Shown: piece after piece, positions 8,867-17,441 of the stretch
Layout: each line of letters opens with the position of its first letter
Position numbering within the stretch: position 1 is the first letter of the stretch
Assembly: GCF_014651595.1 (NCBI RefSeq)
Contig: NZ_BMXE01000003.1
Coordinates: 248,001 to 312,000 of the forward strand
Direction of reading: 5' to 3'
From: Pseudovibrio japonicus
Lineage (GTDB): Bacteria > Pseudomonadota > Alphaproteobacteria > Rhizobiales > Stappiaceae
DNA length: 64,000 nt
Notes under the pieces: generated by a model
Told to the model about the DNA's origin: nothing
Database searches by the model: none
What the model saw: the letters and a program-made list of their open reading frames with translations, nothing else
Program-made: the position numbers and the translations under genes

Positions 8867-9829
8867 ATGTCACATAGTTTTACACCGTCCGATTTAACAA
8901 TCACTGTTCCTTGCAAAGACGCACAAGCAACCGTTGGCACGACGCTGAACTCGATGCGCCCGCACATGAAAGATGGCGGAAAATGCATTCTTATAGATGA
9001 TGGCTCGACTGACAAGACCCTTAGCATTCTAAAGGCTTTTGCTGAGGAGTGGCCTGGTGCAGAAGTCATAAGCCTTGATGAAGGAAAAGGTGCAGGCAAC
9101 GCACGCAATCTGGGAATATCTAAGACGGACACTGCACTATGGGGTACACTTGATGCGGACGATTGGGTGCATCGTGACTACTATCAGACTCAGATAAAGC
9201 TCTTTAATAGAATTGACGATTTGGACTTTGTCAGGACCGGCTTCATTGAAGTTAAGGGTCCGGAGCGCACTATAAGAACCGCTCCATTTGGTGTTTGGAA
9301 CAAGCCATTTGATCCAAAACTCGGTATTATGCCGGAAGACAGATCAACACTGGTCGACCAGGACCAAAGCTGGTCTGGGTTGTATTCCACTGATTTTCTA
9401 AAAAAAAATGGTATTATGTATGACAATCTTGCAACCTGCGAGGATAAAATTTTATGTTGGAAAATACAAGTTTTAGGTCGCAAAATGGCGGTTTCTCCAG
9501 AATGCCGTATCTTCTACCGCAGAGGTAATGTCAATAGCCTGACCCAGATAGGCGATATGCGGCAACTAGATTTCCTTGAGTCTATGAAGAACATTTACAA
9601 CTTTCTTTTAGATCAAGGTCATCAAGAATTATTTCCAAAGCTCATTCGAAGAATTCTATCCCTAATTTGTTTTCACATTGGCAAAAAAGACAGATTGCAG
9701 CCCGAGGTTAAGGAGGAATTGATCCGGAAATCCTCTTGCCTGTTAAATCTTTTGCCGCAGACAGAGATTGAAGAAGCGTTGTCTAGGATAGACAAAAAGC
9801 GACGCGACTTGATCAAGGGAATTATGTAA
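8867..9829 (+). CDS. Family 2 glycosyltransferase
   Basis: A 320-residue GT-A fold glycosyltransferase. The N-terminus shows the GT2 pattern: TITVPCKDAQATVGTTLNSM, the nucleotide-binding LIDDGSTDKT near residue 42 and the DxD-type LDADDW near residue 98. A trailing helical region (about residues 220-320) is not recognised. No membrane segment is seen, so it probably acts in the cytoplasm on a nucleotide-sugar donor for surface polysaccharide or glycoprotein synthesis. Its stop overlaps the next start (TAATG), a sign of translational coupling. Base composition is more AT-rich than flanking genes, which suggests acquisition. Confidence 0.88.
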   Translation: MSHSFTPSDLTITVPCKDAQATVGTTLNSMRPHMKDGGKCILIDDGSTDKTLSILKAFAEEWPGAEVISLDEGKGAGNARNLGISKTDTALWGTLDADDWVHRDYYQTQIKLFNRIDDLDFVRTGFIEVKGPERTIRTAPFGVWNKPFDPKLGIMPEDRSTLVDQDQSWSGLYSTDFLKKNGIMYDNLATCEDKILCWKIQVLGRKMAVSPECRIFYRRGNVNSLTQIGDMRQLDFLESMKNIYNFLLDQGHQELFPKLIRRILSLICFHIGKKDRLQPEVKEELIRKSSCLLNLLPQTEIEEALSRIDKKRRDLIKGIM

Positions 9830-11439
9830 TGTTACTTTGCGAAGCATCCACGAAACTTGGCATCCTGATCCTTTTGACAATCTTTAAGAGAAATGATGAT
9901 ATCCCGGGGTCGGATCGCCGTATCTTACTTGTATGCAACCATACCTCCGATTTTGAAGCACAGGAAAAGCTTCTTGATTATGCGCGCAATACTCCAAGTA
10001 TTGCAGCGCAATTCAGCGCGATTTTCAGCTTAAACCAACTGATTGAACCTTTGCATCCAAGCAAATGGGTAGCGCCATCTGATCGCTTGCAGGCGATGTC
10101 GACGGCATCACTTTTGCGCAACGCATTGGTTAGTGAAGGGCAGGAGATTACTCACCTATTGGTTGGGTCAATCCAAGCGCCTCCTTCAAAGACATTAGCT
10201 GGGCTATTCGAAGCCGCTTCTGTGTATGTTTACGTGGATGGCCTGATGACGTTTAGCCCCACGCGTTCTAAGCTCATTAATCAAATTGGCAGCCGGATTG
10301 AGCGACTCTATTTTCTTGATCTGCTTAACGGGGTCGACCCTGCGCTGCTGCGCGAATTCTCGACCGCTCGGTATCCCATTAGTCCTAAAAGCCTTAAGAA
10401 TGTGATCGCAGATTTTTCTGCCGATCACATCGAAGGAATACCCAAAAACCTCGAAGGCTCGCCGGTTTTTTTGGGGCAGTATCTATCCAGCCTAGGGCTA
10501 TACTCGCAAGAGGAAGAAATCGATCTCTATGTACGAGGTCTGGTTAATTGCGCAGCGATGGCTGGTAATAAGACTGTGTTCTTTAAACCTCATCCGAGGT
10601 TTTCTGATGGGCTCTTAAATTTGCTTATGTCTTCACCACTTTTGAAAAACTATGACGTTCGTGTCCTCGACAGTAATTTAGTCATGGAAGAGTACCTAGT
10701 CCATGTGCGCCCTGCTTTCATTTGCGCCGTCTTTTCAACAGGTTTGGGAACAGCCAACTCGATTTATGGGATCCCGGTTTTTGGCTTCAAAACACACGAT
10801 TTTTTAAAACGCCTCTCTCCTTACGAAAATAGTAACCGCGTCCCCGCGGCGATAGTTTACCATGCGTATCCCGATATCGAAGCACCAGAAACCTTTGTGA
10901 AACCGTCAACCGAAGAGCTTCAGTTAAAGGTCGACCTTCTTGCAGCGGCGATGCAGCCAAGTATGCAAATTAAAACGGAACGCCAGCGTGGGCGACTTCT
11001 TCAATTGTCTCAAATCCTTAAAGACTTTGTTAGTTCAGAAGCGAATGGTCGTGTGGCGGCGTTCAAAGTACCTAAGCTTTTGTCTTTTGAAACTCTGGCA
11101 TTAAGCGGTGCAAAGCCTGAGATTAACGCCACTTCTTCGAAGGCGCCTAAAAAATCACCTCTCGCCAAGGCAAGAAAACTCATGGAGGAAGAAAATTTCG
11201 AAGATGCTTTCGTCGTGAGTTTGAAAGCATTGCAGAAAACTCCGGATTCAACACAACATATGAGAATAGTTACCCAGATTGCAGCTATGAAGGGCGGGCT
11301 CTGGGAGCGAAGAGCGGCAGAAGTGCGCGAGAGCCACAAAGCTGCATTAAAAGAAAAAAATAGGCGAAAAGGTACGTTAAAGAACAAAACGATTTCGCGA
11401 GGTAAGAACTTCGTAAAGCGACTATTGAAATCCAACTAA
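9829..11439 (+). CDS. Probable surface-polysaccharide glycosyltransferase (polysialyltransferase-like features)
   Basis: A 536-residue protein not firmly recognised. The middle holds FFKPHPRFSDG (about residue 246) and CAVFSTGLGTANS (about 303). An HP dipeptide motif followed some 50 residues later by a Ser-rich S/T motif is the arrangement of bacterial sialyl- and polysialyltransferases (GT-B fold), so a CMP-sugar or related transferase is plausible. The C-terminal 130 residues look like a helical-repeat segment (KARKLMEEENFEDAFVVSLKAL) and end in a strongly basic tail. It overlaps the upstream GT2 gene by one base and forms an operon with it. AT-rich like its partner. The transferred sugar is unknown. 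Confidence 0.55.
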   Translation: MLLCEASTKLGILILLTIFKRNDDIPGSDRRILLVCNHTSDFEAQEKLLDYARNTPSIAAQFSAIFSLNQLIEPLHPSKWVAPSDRLQAMSTASLLRNALVSEGQEITHLLVGSIQAPPSKTLAGLFEAASVYVYVDGLMTFSPTRSKLINQIGSRIERLYFLDLLNGVDPALLREFSTARYPISPKSLKNVIADFSADHIEGIPKNLEGSPVFLGQYLSSLGLYSQEEEIDLYVRGLVNCAAMAGNKTVFFKPHPRFSDGLLNLLMSSPLLKNYDVRVLDSNLVMEEYLVHVRPAFICAVFSTGLGTANSIYGIPVFGFKTHDFLKRLSPYENSNRVPAAIVYHAYPDIEAPETFVKPSTEELQLKVDLLAAAMQPSMQIKTERQRGRLLQLSQILKDFVSSEANGRVAAFKVPKLLSFETLALSGAKPEINATSSKAPKKSPLAKARKLMEEENFEDAFVVSLKALQKTPDSTQHMRIVTQIAAMKGGLWERRAAEVRESHKAALKEKNRRKGTLKNKTISRGKNFVKRLLKSN

Positions 11440-11692
11440 ATTTGCCGCGAACTTCCTCAGGTGGGAATACTGTTGAATACCAGTCTATTTTGTGTGTCGC
11501 GCATATTTGCTCTGGAAAATGCCGCTCTTGATGTCAATGGACAGGGGATCAAATTCAGAGGTTTAAGATCATTTGTTCTGTGCGGGTGTCCACTGCTTGG
11601 TATTGTGCCAGCTTCCACCATACCTTGGCGTTGCGCAGGAGACTTGCCCGTTGAGGTCTTTTTTACGGCCTTTTATTATTGTCTGACGCACA
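11440..11692. other. Intergenic stretch without recognised gene
   Basis: About 250 bp between the sugar-transferase operon and the second direct repeat. A 78-codon frame starting near 11461 has no family signature and is rejected. There is no clear terminator for the operon apart from a T-rich patch near 11660. Confidence 0.4.
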
Positions 11693-11805
11693 GATAATGC
11701 GTTTGCCTGTTAAAGGGCGGAGCAACATGTGCTCCGCTGTGTCCGATGCTAGGATTGGTTGCCAAGCGCTGCGGCCATGGTGGCTGCCCAGGCATCGGTT
11801 CCGGT
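11693..11805 (+). repeat. Direct repeat copy B (3' end of intact chitinase)
   Basis: This matches 8429-8540 in the same orientation. It covers the last 19 codons of the chitinase gene and about 55 bp of downstream sequence including the hairpin GCGGAGCA-ACATG-TGCTCCGC, which is present in both copies (as GCGGAGCA-ATACG-TGCTCCGC in copy A) and probably terminates the chitinase transcript. Confidence 0.85.
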
Positions 11806-12660
11806 ATCAGAACCATATTGTGTTGGATACTGCCAACCCATCATGCCCGCAAAGTCTGGCTCTTTGGCGAGGAGCGGCTTAATCAGGCTATTTACAATGT
11901 CGTCTTCACAAAGGTAGCCATTGTCCGCGGGCGTTCCGGTCACATTCGTTGAGGTGGTTGGCTTGCCAAGGATCAGCTTGGAGATGGGTACTCCTGTTGA
12001 GGCGATACCCATGATGCTGGACGGGAACGTTTGCCCGTCAACTGGGACAGTACCTGCAACTTTTCCAGTCTCTTCTTCTGCTGTCGTACCAACATACCAG
12101 TCGTTATTGTAGTACTGGATGTTGTAGAGATCGACAGCATCGCCAGCGCCCTTTGCAACGTCAACGTACACTTGCGTGTATGTGCCAGGGGCTCCGCCAT
12201 AGAAATAGGGCGCCTGCGGTGCGTGGGTTACGAAGTTCTGGCCTTCCGGAAGCTTCGATTTCAGGGCCTTAGACAGATCAGTGAGGAATGTGGGAGCATC
12301 ATATCCTGTGTAACCGGTGTCTTCCCAATCGATATCAACACCATCGAGTTTGTGGTGGCTCACCATCTGGCTCAGCTGGTCCGCAGTGTTGTCGACGTTA
12401 TCTGCAAGTGCGGCCCAGGCATCGGTGGAGAAGTTTTCGCCACCAAGAGAGATGAGTACTCGTTTGCCAGCACTCTTGAGGGTCGTGATCAGGTTGGGAT
12501 CGTCGAAGTTGGCCTGCAGCTCCGTACTGGGAGACAGCGTGCCAGATGTATCTGCAACCACGAAGCAGAGGATGACTGTTGTGTAGTCGCTCTGTGCCAT
12601 CTGGCCGACGAGCTGTGTGTTCGTGCTTAGGGCGTACCCGACAATTTCTTTATTGGTCAT
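11749..12660 (-). CDS. Glycoside hydrolase family 18 chitinase
   Basis: A 303-residue single-domain GH18 enzyme that would cleave beta-1,4 bonds in chitin. The catalytic pattern DxxDxDxE is intact as DGVDIDWE (Asp106, Asp109, Asp111, catalytic acid Glu113), and the substrate strand motif SLGGENF occurs at 71-77. No signal peptide is visible (start MTNKEIVGYAL), and no chitin-binding domain is attached, so export would need a non-Sec route or the enzyme handles imported oligomers. AAGGAAAG lies 3-10 nt before the ATG. A broken second copy of its tail lies 3.2 kb away. Confidence 0.9.
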   Translation of the reverse strand: MTNKEIVGYALSTNTQLVGQMAQSDYTTVILCFVVADTSGTLSPSTELQANFDDPNLITTLKSAGKRVLISLGGENFSTDAWAALADNVDNTADQLSQMVSHHKLDGVDIDWEDTGYTGYDAPTFLTDLSKALKSKLPEGQNFVTHAPQAPYFYGGAPGTYTQVYVDVAKGAGDAVDLYNIQYYNNDWYVGTTAEEETGKVAGTVPVDGQTFPSSIMGIASTGVPISKLILGKPTTSTNVTGTPADNGYLCEDDIVNSLIKPLLAKEPDFAGMMGWQYPTQYGSDTGTDAWAATMAAALGNQS

Positions 12661-12923
12661 TTTCTTTCCTTTTTTCGTTGGCGATCAAAGAGGTCGCGTA
12701 GAGTTGACGAAGAGCAGGAAAGAGCGTGATACGGAGACTGTGTTGTGGTTAATTCTGCAGAGTGGACGCTAGTGCTCCAAGTGTGCGGATGTGGCTCGCG
12801 ACAACATCTATATTCATGTTGCATGCGTATATATACTGATGTGACGCATAAGCGCAGATGGTAAATTGACTAAAATCAAGACTGTGTTCTTCTCCCCCCC
12901 ATTCATCATAAACGGGCACTGTA
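12661..12923. other. Divergent intergenic region
   Basis: About 260 bp between the chitinase start and the small membrane protein start. It should carry the two divergent promoters; no palindrome or RNA element stood out. Confidence 0.4.
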
Positions 12924-13187
12924 ATGAGCGATACAACTCTGTCTTCTGCCGGGCTGCAGCAGGATAACGATCCCTTCTTCTTCAAGTTGCTTTACCTGGT
13001 TCCGATCATCGGTTGGCTTTTCAAAGATGCGGTTCATGGAAATAGCGATGCGAAGTACTATTTCTGCGCAAACTTCTTTGTTGGCTGGGGTCTGGCTATC
13101 GCGTTCTTTGGATACGCTGCGATCATCATTCCAGCGCTGTGCCTGGTTGCACTCGCGTTTACATGGATTATTGGTGTGTGCCGATAA
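12924..13187 (+). CDS. Small membrane protein of unknown function
   Basis: An 87-residue protein with a polar N-terminus, then FFFKLLYLVPIIGWLFKDAV (about residues 18-37, partly hydrophobic) and two clear hydrophobic segments (about 47-66 and 67-85). I do not recognise a named family; topology suggests an inner-membrane protein. It converges with the DUF2293 gene, with 7 bp between the stops. No good Shine-Dalgarno sequence is seen, but hydrophobic periodicity and amino-acid usage are protein-like. Confidence 0.6.
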   Translation: MSDTTLSSAGLQQDNDPFFFKLLYLVPIIGWLFKDAVHGNSDAKYYFCANFFVGWGLAIAFFGYAAIIIPALCLVALAFTWIIGVCR

Positions 13188-13194
13188 TTTTCAG

Positions 13195-13530
13195 CTACTG
13201 ATCTTGCGTGCCGCTTTCGTTGGAAGCGGCCAGCAGCTCTGCGGCGGTTATGCGTCCGCCCCATGATGTGATGGTGGTTTCCATCTCGTCAGCCACGCAA
13301 TAGCGGGCCGCGTCCCGGTCCAGCCCTTCCTCCAGTAACTCATCATAGTTTGTGTATTGATGGCGTACGTAGCTTGTTGTTGCCAGAAGAACGGCAATGT
13401 GCGCAGGTAAATGGCGCAGGTGTGGTTGATTGGCCTTACTTCGAATTTCAGCAGCATCCAGATAAGGAACATGCGGGATTAGCGCTCCAAGAGCGTCGCT
13501 AACGGCTTTTTGTCTCTTGGTCTTGCTCAC
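13195..13530 (-). CDS. DUF2293 domain protein
   Basis: A 111-residue protein matching the DUF2293 pattern: an RHQYTNYDELLEEGLDRDAAR core (residues about 56-76) followed by a short helical tail with TTITSWGG. Function unknown. It starts at a GTG (MSKTKRQKAV) and lies 30 bp downstream of the GGDEF/degenerate-EAL gene on the same strand, so the two may be co-transcribed. Confidence 0.75.
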   Translation of the reverse strand: MSKTKRQKAVSDALGALIPHVPYLDAAEIRSKANQPHLRHLPAHIAVLLATTSYVRHQYTNYDELLEEGLDRDAARYCVADEMETTITSWGGRITAAELLAASNESGTQDQ

Positions 13531-13560
13531 ACATGATCTCGTTTGCGCTGAAGGTCCGTG

Positions 13561-15603
13561 CTAATTTATCATGGAAGAAGCGAACCGTGACACTCTTTCG
13601 TGGGCCAGACCTTGTTTCGCTCTTTGAATGGGGTCCGGGGAAATTCCCAGAACGTGCTTCTTATAGATCTCGGAGAAGCGTTGCTCTGGTGCGTAGAACC
13701 TGCCCTGAACATACTCTGCGCCCAGTTGCTTCAGCTTTTCTTCGGTATCGGCGTTTTTTACTTCCGAGAGAATGAGCTCGATGTTGAGCGCATGGGCGAA
13801 CTCAGTTGCGGCTGAGAGTAAGCGTGCAGTCTTTTCTTCCGCAAAGAGCTTTTCAACGGAACCAGCGTGGAGCTTGATGTAGGAGATGTTCAGCTTCTGA
13901 AAGTGCTCGACTTTCAGTCCACCAGAATCGAAGTGGTTGATGCACAGTTTGACGCCTGTGTTGGTGAGCTCGTTGAGTTGCCGTATCAGAATATGAGCGT
14001 TGGCCCTTAACAGCACGCGCGAAGGGATTTCCAGTGTGAATTTGTGCGCTGGCACGTTGTTCTCACGAAGGATATATCCGAGATCCTCACAGAACCCTTC
14101 CTTGAGCAAGGAAGGAACCGGTACACGGAACAGGAACTCCCAATGCTGCATGGTGGTGTTCTGACAGGCGCGCATTGTGTGGATGATGGCGGCCATAATT
14201 GTCTCACCGAGGACATTGCTGAAACTAGCGCTGTCGAAGATCTTTGACAGATCGTTTCCCCGTGCGATTTCTAACATCTGCGAGGGCCACTCGGGCCGGG
14301 CCTCCAGCATTCTGATCTGTCTTGTTTCGCGGGACTTTATGGGTTGGAACACGGTGCCAACTTCATTGTGTGTGAAGGCCTGTTTGGCGCTGTGTTGCAG
14401 GTTGACCTGTCGTTGCAGTCTTGTGCGCATGATCTGATTAAACAAGCTGGCCTGATTCCGACCGCGTTTCTTTGCATGATACAAGGCTGTGTCAGCGCTC
14501 TCCTGTAGTTCCTTAACGGTATGCGCGTGGCAGGGGAACACGGCTGCGCCGATGCTGACCTTAGGCCGTATCTCGCTGTGATCGTGATAGACCGGGTGGC
14601 TGAGGGAGACTGGCAGTTCCTCAAGCAACTCTCTGATCTGATGGCGTTTGGTGTCTTCCACCAGCAGTGCGAACTCGTCACCGCCCACTCTGAGCGCTGT
14701 AACGTTCTCGCTTTCCATCTGTTTGAGGCGTTCTGAAATCGCCACCAAAGCCGCATCACCTGCGGCGTGTCCATGGGCGTCATTGATGACCTTCAGGTGG
14801 TCGAGATCAACATAAAACAGTGCCACTCGCTGGTCTGGATTTGATGTGCGCTCAATTGCAGCTGAGATCAGTTGCTCAAAACTCTCACGATTTCTAAGGC
14901 CTGTGAGGGGGTCGATGTTGCAGACGGTGAAAATCTCTCGCGGATTGGATTGTTCCGGTGGGAGCAGGTACTTGTCCTGCTGTTTGCTAGTTATGGGGCG
15001 AGGTGCCGACAGATCGGTTGTGGAGAGGATGCGCAGCAGGCCGGGGACGAGAATTCGTGCAAGGTTTCGGAAATTCTTGAGCTGTTTGGTTAGCTCCGCG
15101 TTTTTGAGTTGTTCTGAAAGGGGTGTATTCTGGTAGGGCGCCTGAGCGAAGTGATCGGAACTGCTGGTTTCGGAGTTGAACAGGATGCCGACGACTGCGA
15201 CCACATGTTCTTTCAAAGACAGTCGCATGAGGGCGATGAATTGTTGTGGCGGGCGGTGCAGTCGTGCGGCTGATGATGGCTCGGCGCCTCTGAATTTGTA
15301 TGGGAAGATCTGAACGTCGTCACCACAGGTTGGCAGCTGGGTAATTCTTGAGAGTAGTTTGCCGAGTTGATCTTTGTAGGCGTGAATGGCGTCCGAAACG
15401 AATAGGTCGGGCTCCTCCGAGCTGTCAGATTGATTGATCATGATGAAGGTTGGGCGCTCGAACAGCTTTTCGTAGACGCGCAGCACGGATTCTGCAAAAG
15501 GCTGCGGGGGAATCTCGGCTGACTGTGGGCTCGTTCTATATGAAGGGTATTCGATATTATATTTTGCGTTGCCTGCTTCTGACATCATTCCCACCACCAT
15601 CAA
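13561..15603 (-). CDS. GGDEF protein with degenerate EAL domain
   Basis: A 680-residue protein. An uncharacterised N-terminal region (about 1-220) precedes a GGDEF domain with intact RVGGDEF near residue 308, so cyclase activity is plausible. The following EAL-like domain keeps the fold length, but the signature reads MLEARPEW instead of FEALLRW, and the DDFGTGYSS loop is replaced by NHFDSGGLKVEH, so key metal-binding acidic residues are missing and phosphodiesterase activity is very unlikely. The degenerate EAL may bind c-di-GMP or a protein partner. The N-terminus is uncertain: MSEAGNAKYN, six codons in, has the better ribosome site (GGTGGGA). Confidence 0.85.
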   Translation of the reverse strand: MMVVGMMSEAGNAKYNIEYPSYRTSPQSAEIPPQPFAESVLRVYEKLFERPTFIMINQSDSSEEPDLFVSDAIHAYKDQLGKLLSRITQLPTCGDDVQIFPYKFRGAEPSSAARLHRPPQQFIALMRLSLKEHVVAVVGILFNSETSSSDHFAQAPYQNTPLSEQLKNAELTKQLKNFRNLARILVPGLLRILSTTDLSAPRPITSKQQDKYLLPPEQSNPREIFTVCNIDPLTGLRNRESFEQLISAAIERTSNPDQRVALFYVDLDHLKVINDAHGHAAGDAALVAISERLKQMESENVTALRVGGDEFALLVEDTKRHQIRELLEELPVSLSHPVYHDHSEIRPKVSIGAAVFPCHAHTVKELQESADTALYHAKKRGRNQASLFNQIMRTRLQRQVNLQHSAKQAFTHNEVGTVFQPIKSRETRQIRMLEARPEWPSQMLEIARGNDLSKIFDSASFSNVLGETIMAAIIHTMRACQNTTMQHWEFLFRVPVPSLLKEGFCEDLGYILRENNVPAHKFTLEIPSRVLLRANAHILIRQLNELTNTGVKLCINHFDSGGLKVEHFQKLNISYIKLHAGSVEKLFAEEKTARLLSAATEFAHALNIELILSEVKNADTEEKLKQLGAEYVQGRFYAPEQRFSEIYKKHVLGISPDPIQRAKQGLAHERVSRFASSMIN

Positions 15604-15962
15604 CCAACCAACTCACTACCAAACCACTATTGATAGGTATTATGGGCTTCTACGCAAAAGGAAAGCAGGGTGTCTCTGAGAATTAAGGGGCGAATTTTGT
15701 TCAATTACTGTAAAAATACATGGTAAATTTTAGGAAAATGGGGATAAATGCCCGTGATGTTCCGGCTTTATGTGGGAAGGTGAGGTTCCCAAGTTCTTAT
15801 ATCTTCATATTACATATGTAGCCTAGTAATTGAGGCGTATAAGATTTTTCGGATCAAAAACAATACTGTTTTATCGGTGATTTCTTGCGGAGCTTTCTGC
15901 GCTGCCGGTGCACTAGAGCAACTTCTTTATTAGGAAAGCTAAAACTTTTCATATAATTTGGA
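15604..15962. other. AT-rich divergent intergenic region
   Basis: About 360 bp between the GGDEF gene and the SufR-type regulator. It presumably holds promoters for both; no gene, repeat or RNA element recognised. Confidence 0.4.
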
Positions 15963-15980
15963 TTGTGCTATGAGTTTCCT

Positions 15981-16616
15981 ATGAGTGATCGTACAAAAGA
16001 TAGATTGATGTACGCGCTGAAATCGCGCGGGCCTAATACAGCTGCAACCCTAGCCAAACACCTGGGAGTGACGGCTGTTGCCATACGTCAACATCTTGAT
16101 GCACTGCTGGAAGCTGAGCTTGTTGAGTTTGAAGATCTGAAAGGCACTGTTGGACGTCCACGCAGGACCTGGCGGATTTCTGAGCTGGGCAACAAGAGAT
16201 TTCCGGATAACCACGGTGCTGTTCTTGTGGATCTGCTTGGCAACATCAAGGAGCTTTATGGTGAAGAGGGCCTGCAGAGTCTTATTGATGCGCGGGCCGA
16301 TCAGTCACGCAAGTCCTATCTGGCAGCCATGCAATCTGCAAAGACGCTGTCGGAAAAACTGCATCGTCTGGCAGAGCAGCGGACCGAAGAAGGGTATATG
16401 GCTGAGGTTCTGAAGGATGGGGAGGATTGCTTCCTGTTTGCCGAGAACCACTGCTCTATCTGCTCTGCAGCGCGGTCCTGCCAGCAATTTTGTAAGTCTG
16501 AGCTGGATTTGTTTCAGGAAGTCCTGGGCGATGACGTGTGCGTCGAGCGCGTGGAACACATTCTCAAAGGCGATCGCCGGTGCCTTTACAAGGTTGCTCC
16601 AGCCTCGTCGGTTTGA
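15981..16616 (+). CDS. SufR-type winged-helix regulator with Cys cluster (COG2345-like)
   Basis: A 211-residue regulator. The N-terminal winged helix spans about residues 3-65 (LAKHLGVTAVAIRQHLDALLEA, then the wing GRPRRTWRIS). The C-terminal part carries the cysteine pattern HCSIC-x5-C-x3-C (about residues 151-166) and a later Cys in DRRCLYKV, typical of SufR/COG2345 regulators that hold an Fe-S cluster and control Fe-S assembly genes. No suf genes are adjacent, so its targets are elsewhere or different. The start is uncertain: an ATG six codons upstream (15963) is possible and neither has a good ribosome site. It converges with a LuxR-type gene 18 bp away. Confidence 0.78.
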   Translation: MSDRTKDRLMYALKSRGPNTAATLAKHLGVTAVAIRQHLDALLEAELVEFEDLKGTVGRPRRTWRISELGNKRFPDNHGAVLVDLLGNIKELYGEEGLQSLIDARADQSRKSYLAAMQSAKTLSEKLHRLAEQRTEEGYMAEVLKDGEDCFLFAENHCSICSAARSCQQFCKSELDLFQEVLGDDVCVERVEHILKGDRRCLYKVAPASSV

Positions 16617-16634
16617 AATCCCAGCTGCAAGTTT

Positions 16635-17240
16635 CTAGACCAGCAGTGACAGCAGCATCGCCAGTTCTACACGACTGCTTACATTGAGCTTTGCGTAGAT
16701 ATTCTTGCGGTGTGTGCGCAGGGTGTTCTTTGTAATTTCCAGATCTGCTGCAATTTGAGGCTCTGTCTGCGTACCGGACAGCTGCTCCAGTACGATTGCC
16801 TCCTTATCCGTCAGGCGGAAGAGGGCGGTTGCCTTCTGGATGTTGATCTGCTGCTGGACTTCCAGATCAGTTATGAAAAGGTAGAACAGGTCCTCAGCTC
16901 TTGAGGCCACCAAGCGGATTTCCATATGGATCGGGCGCAGGAAGGCTTCATCACGGCGTAAGATCAGTTCCTGCTGAAAATCAGGCGTGTTTGTTGCAGC
17001 CACCAGACTTTGTGCGTTTTGAAACTCGCGCTGATGGGCCGGGTCGGTGAATTCCAGTTTGCCGGTGCTGTTGATCTTGATCTGAGGAGTTTGCTCAAAC
17101 AGGTGTCTGGCAAATCTGTTAGCCTGTAGGATCGTGCCGTTGCCGTGAACTATGGCAATACCCTTTTGCAGTCGGTCAAGGCTGTCTGCAAGGTGCTTGC
17201 AGAAGGCCTGGTCTACAATAGGGGCAGTGTCACTGTACAC
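16635..17240 (-). CDS. LuxR-family regulator with PAS-like sensor region
   Basis: A 201-residue transcription factor. Residues about 15-120 resemble a PAS-type sensor (LQKGIAIVHGNGTILQANRFARHLF). The C-terminus is a LuxR/FixJ DNA-binding domain: LTDKEAIVLEQLSGTQTEPQIAADL with recognition helix ITKNTLRTHRKNIYAKLNV. It lacks a receiver domain. The GTG start has AGGAATT 8 nt upstream. It follows oxyR on the same strand after about 200 bp that contain an imperfect inverted repeat (17260-17288; arms ACACC-CGCCG and CGGCG-GGTGT), possibly its operator. Confidence 0.82.
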   Translation of the reverse strand: MYSDTAPIVDQAFCKHLADSLDRLQKGIAIVHGNGTILQANRFARHLFEQTPQIKINSTGKLEFTDPAHQREFQNAQSLVAATNTPDFQQELILRRDEAFLRPIHMEIRLVASRAEDLFYLFITDLEVQQQINIQKATALFRLTDKEAIVLEQLSGTQTEPQIAADLEITKNTLRTHRKNIYAKLNVSSRVELAMLLSLLV

Positions 17241-17441
17241 GGTACTGAATTCCTGTTTTACACCCGCCGCTAAACGGCGTGCTGGTGTAATCGTTTGCCT
17301 TTGAGTGGAAGGACGTTCATCTAACCAAGATAGACCGTCTCATCCATGTTCGATAGCTTAGTGAAAAATCGATAATGCGTATGCAGGCCGACGGCATATT
17401 GTCGGGTTATTCACAGTAAGAGATTGCATTAACTCGCTTCA

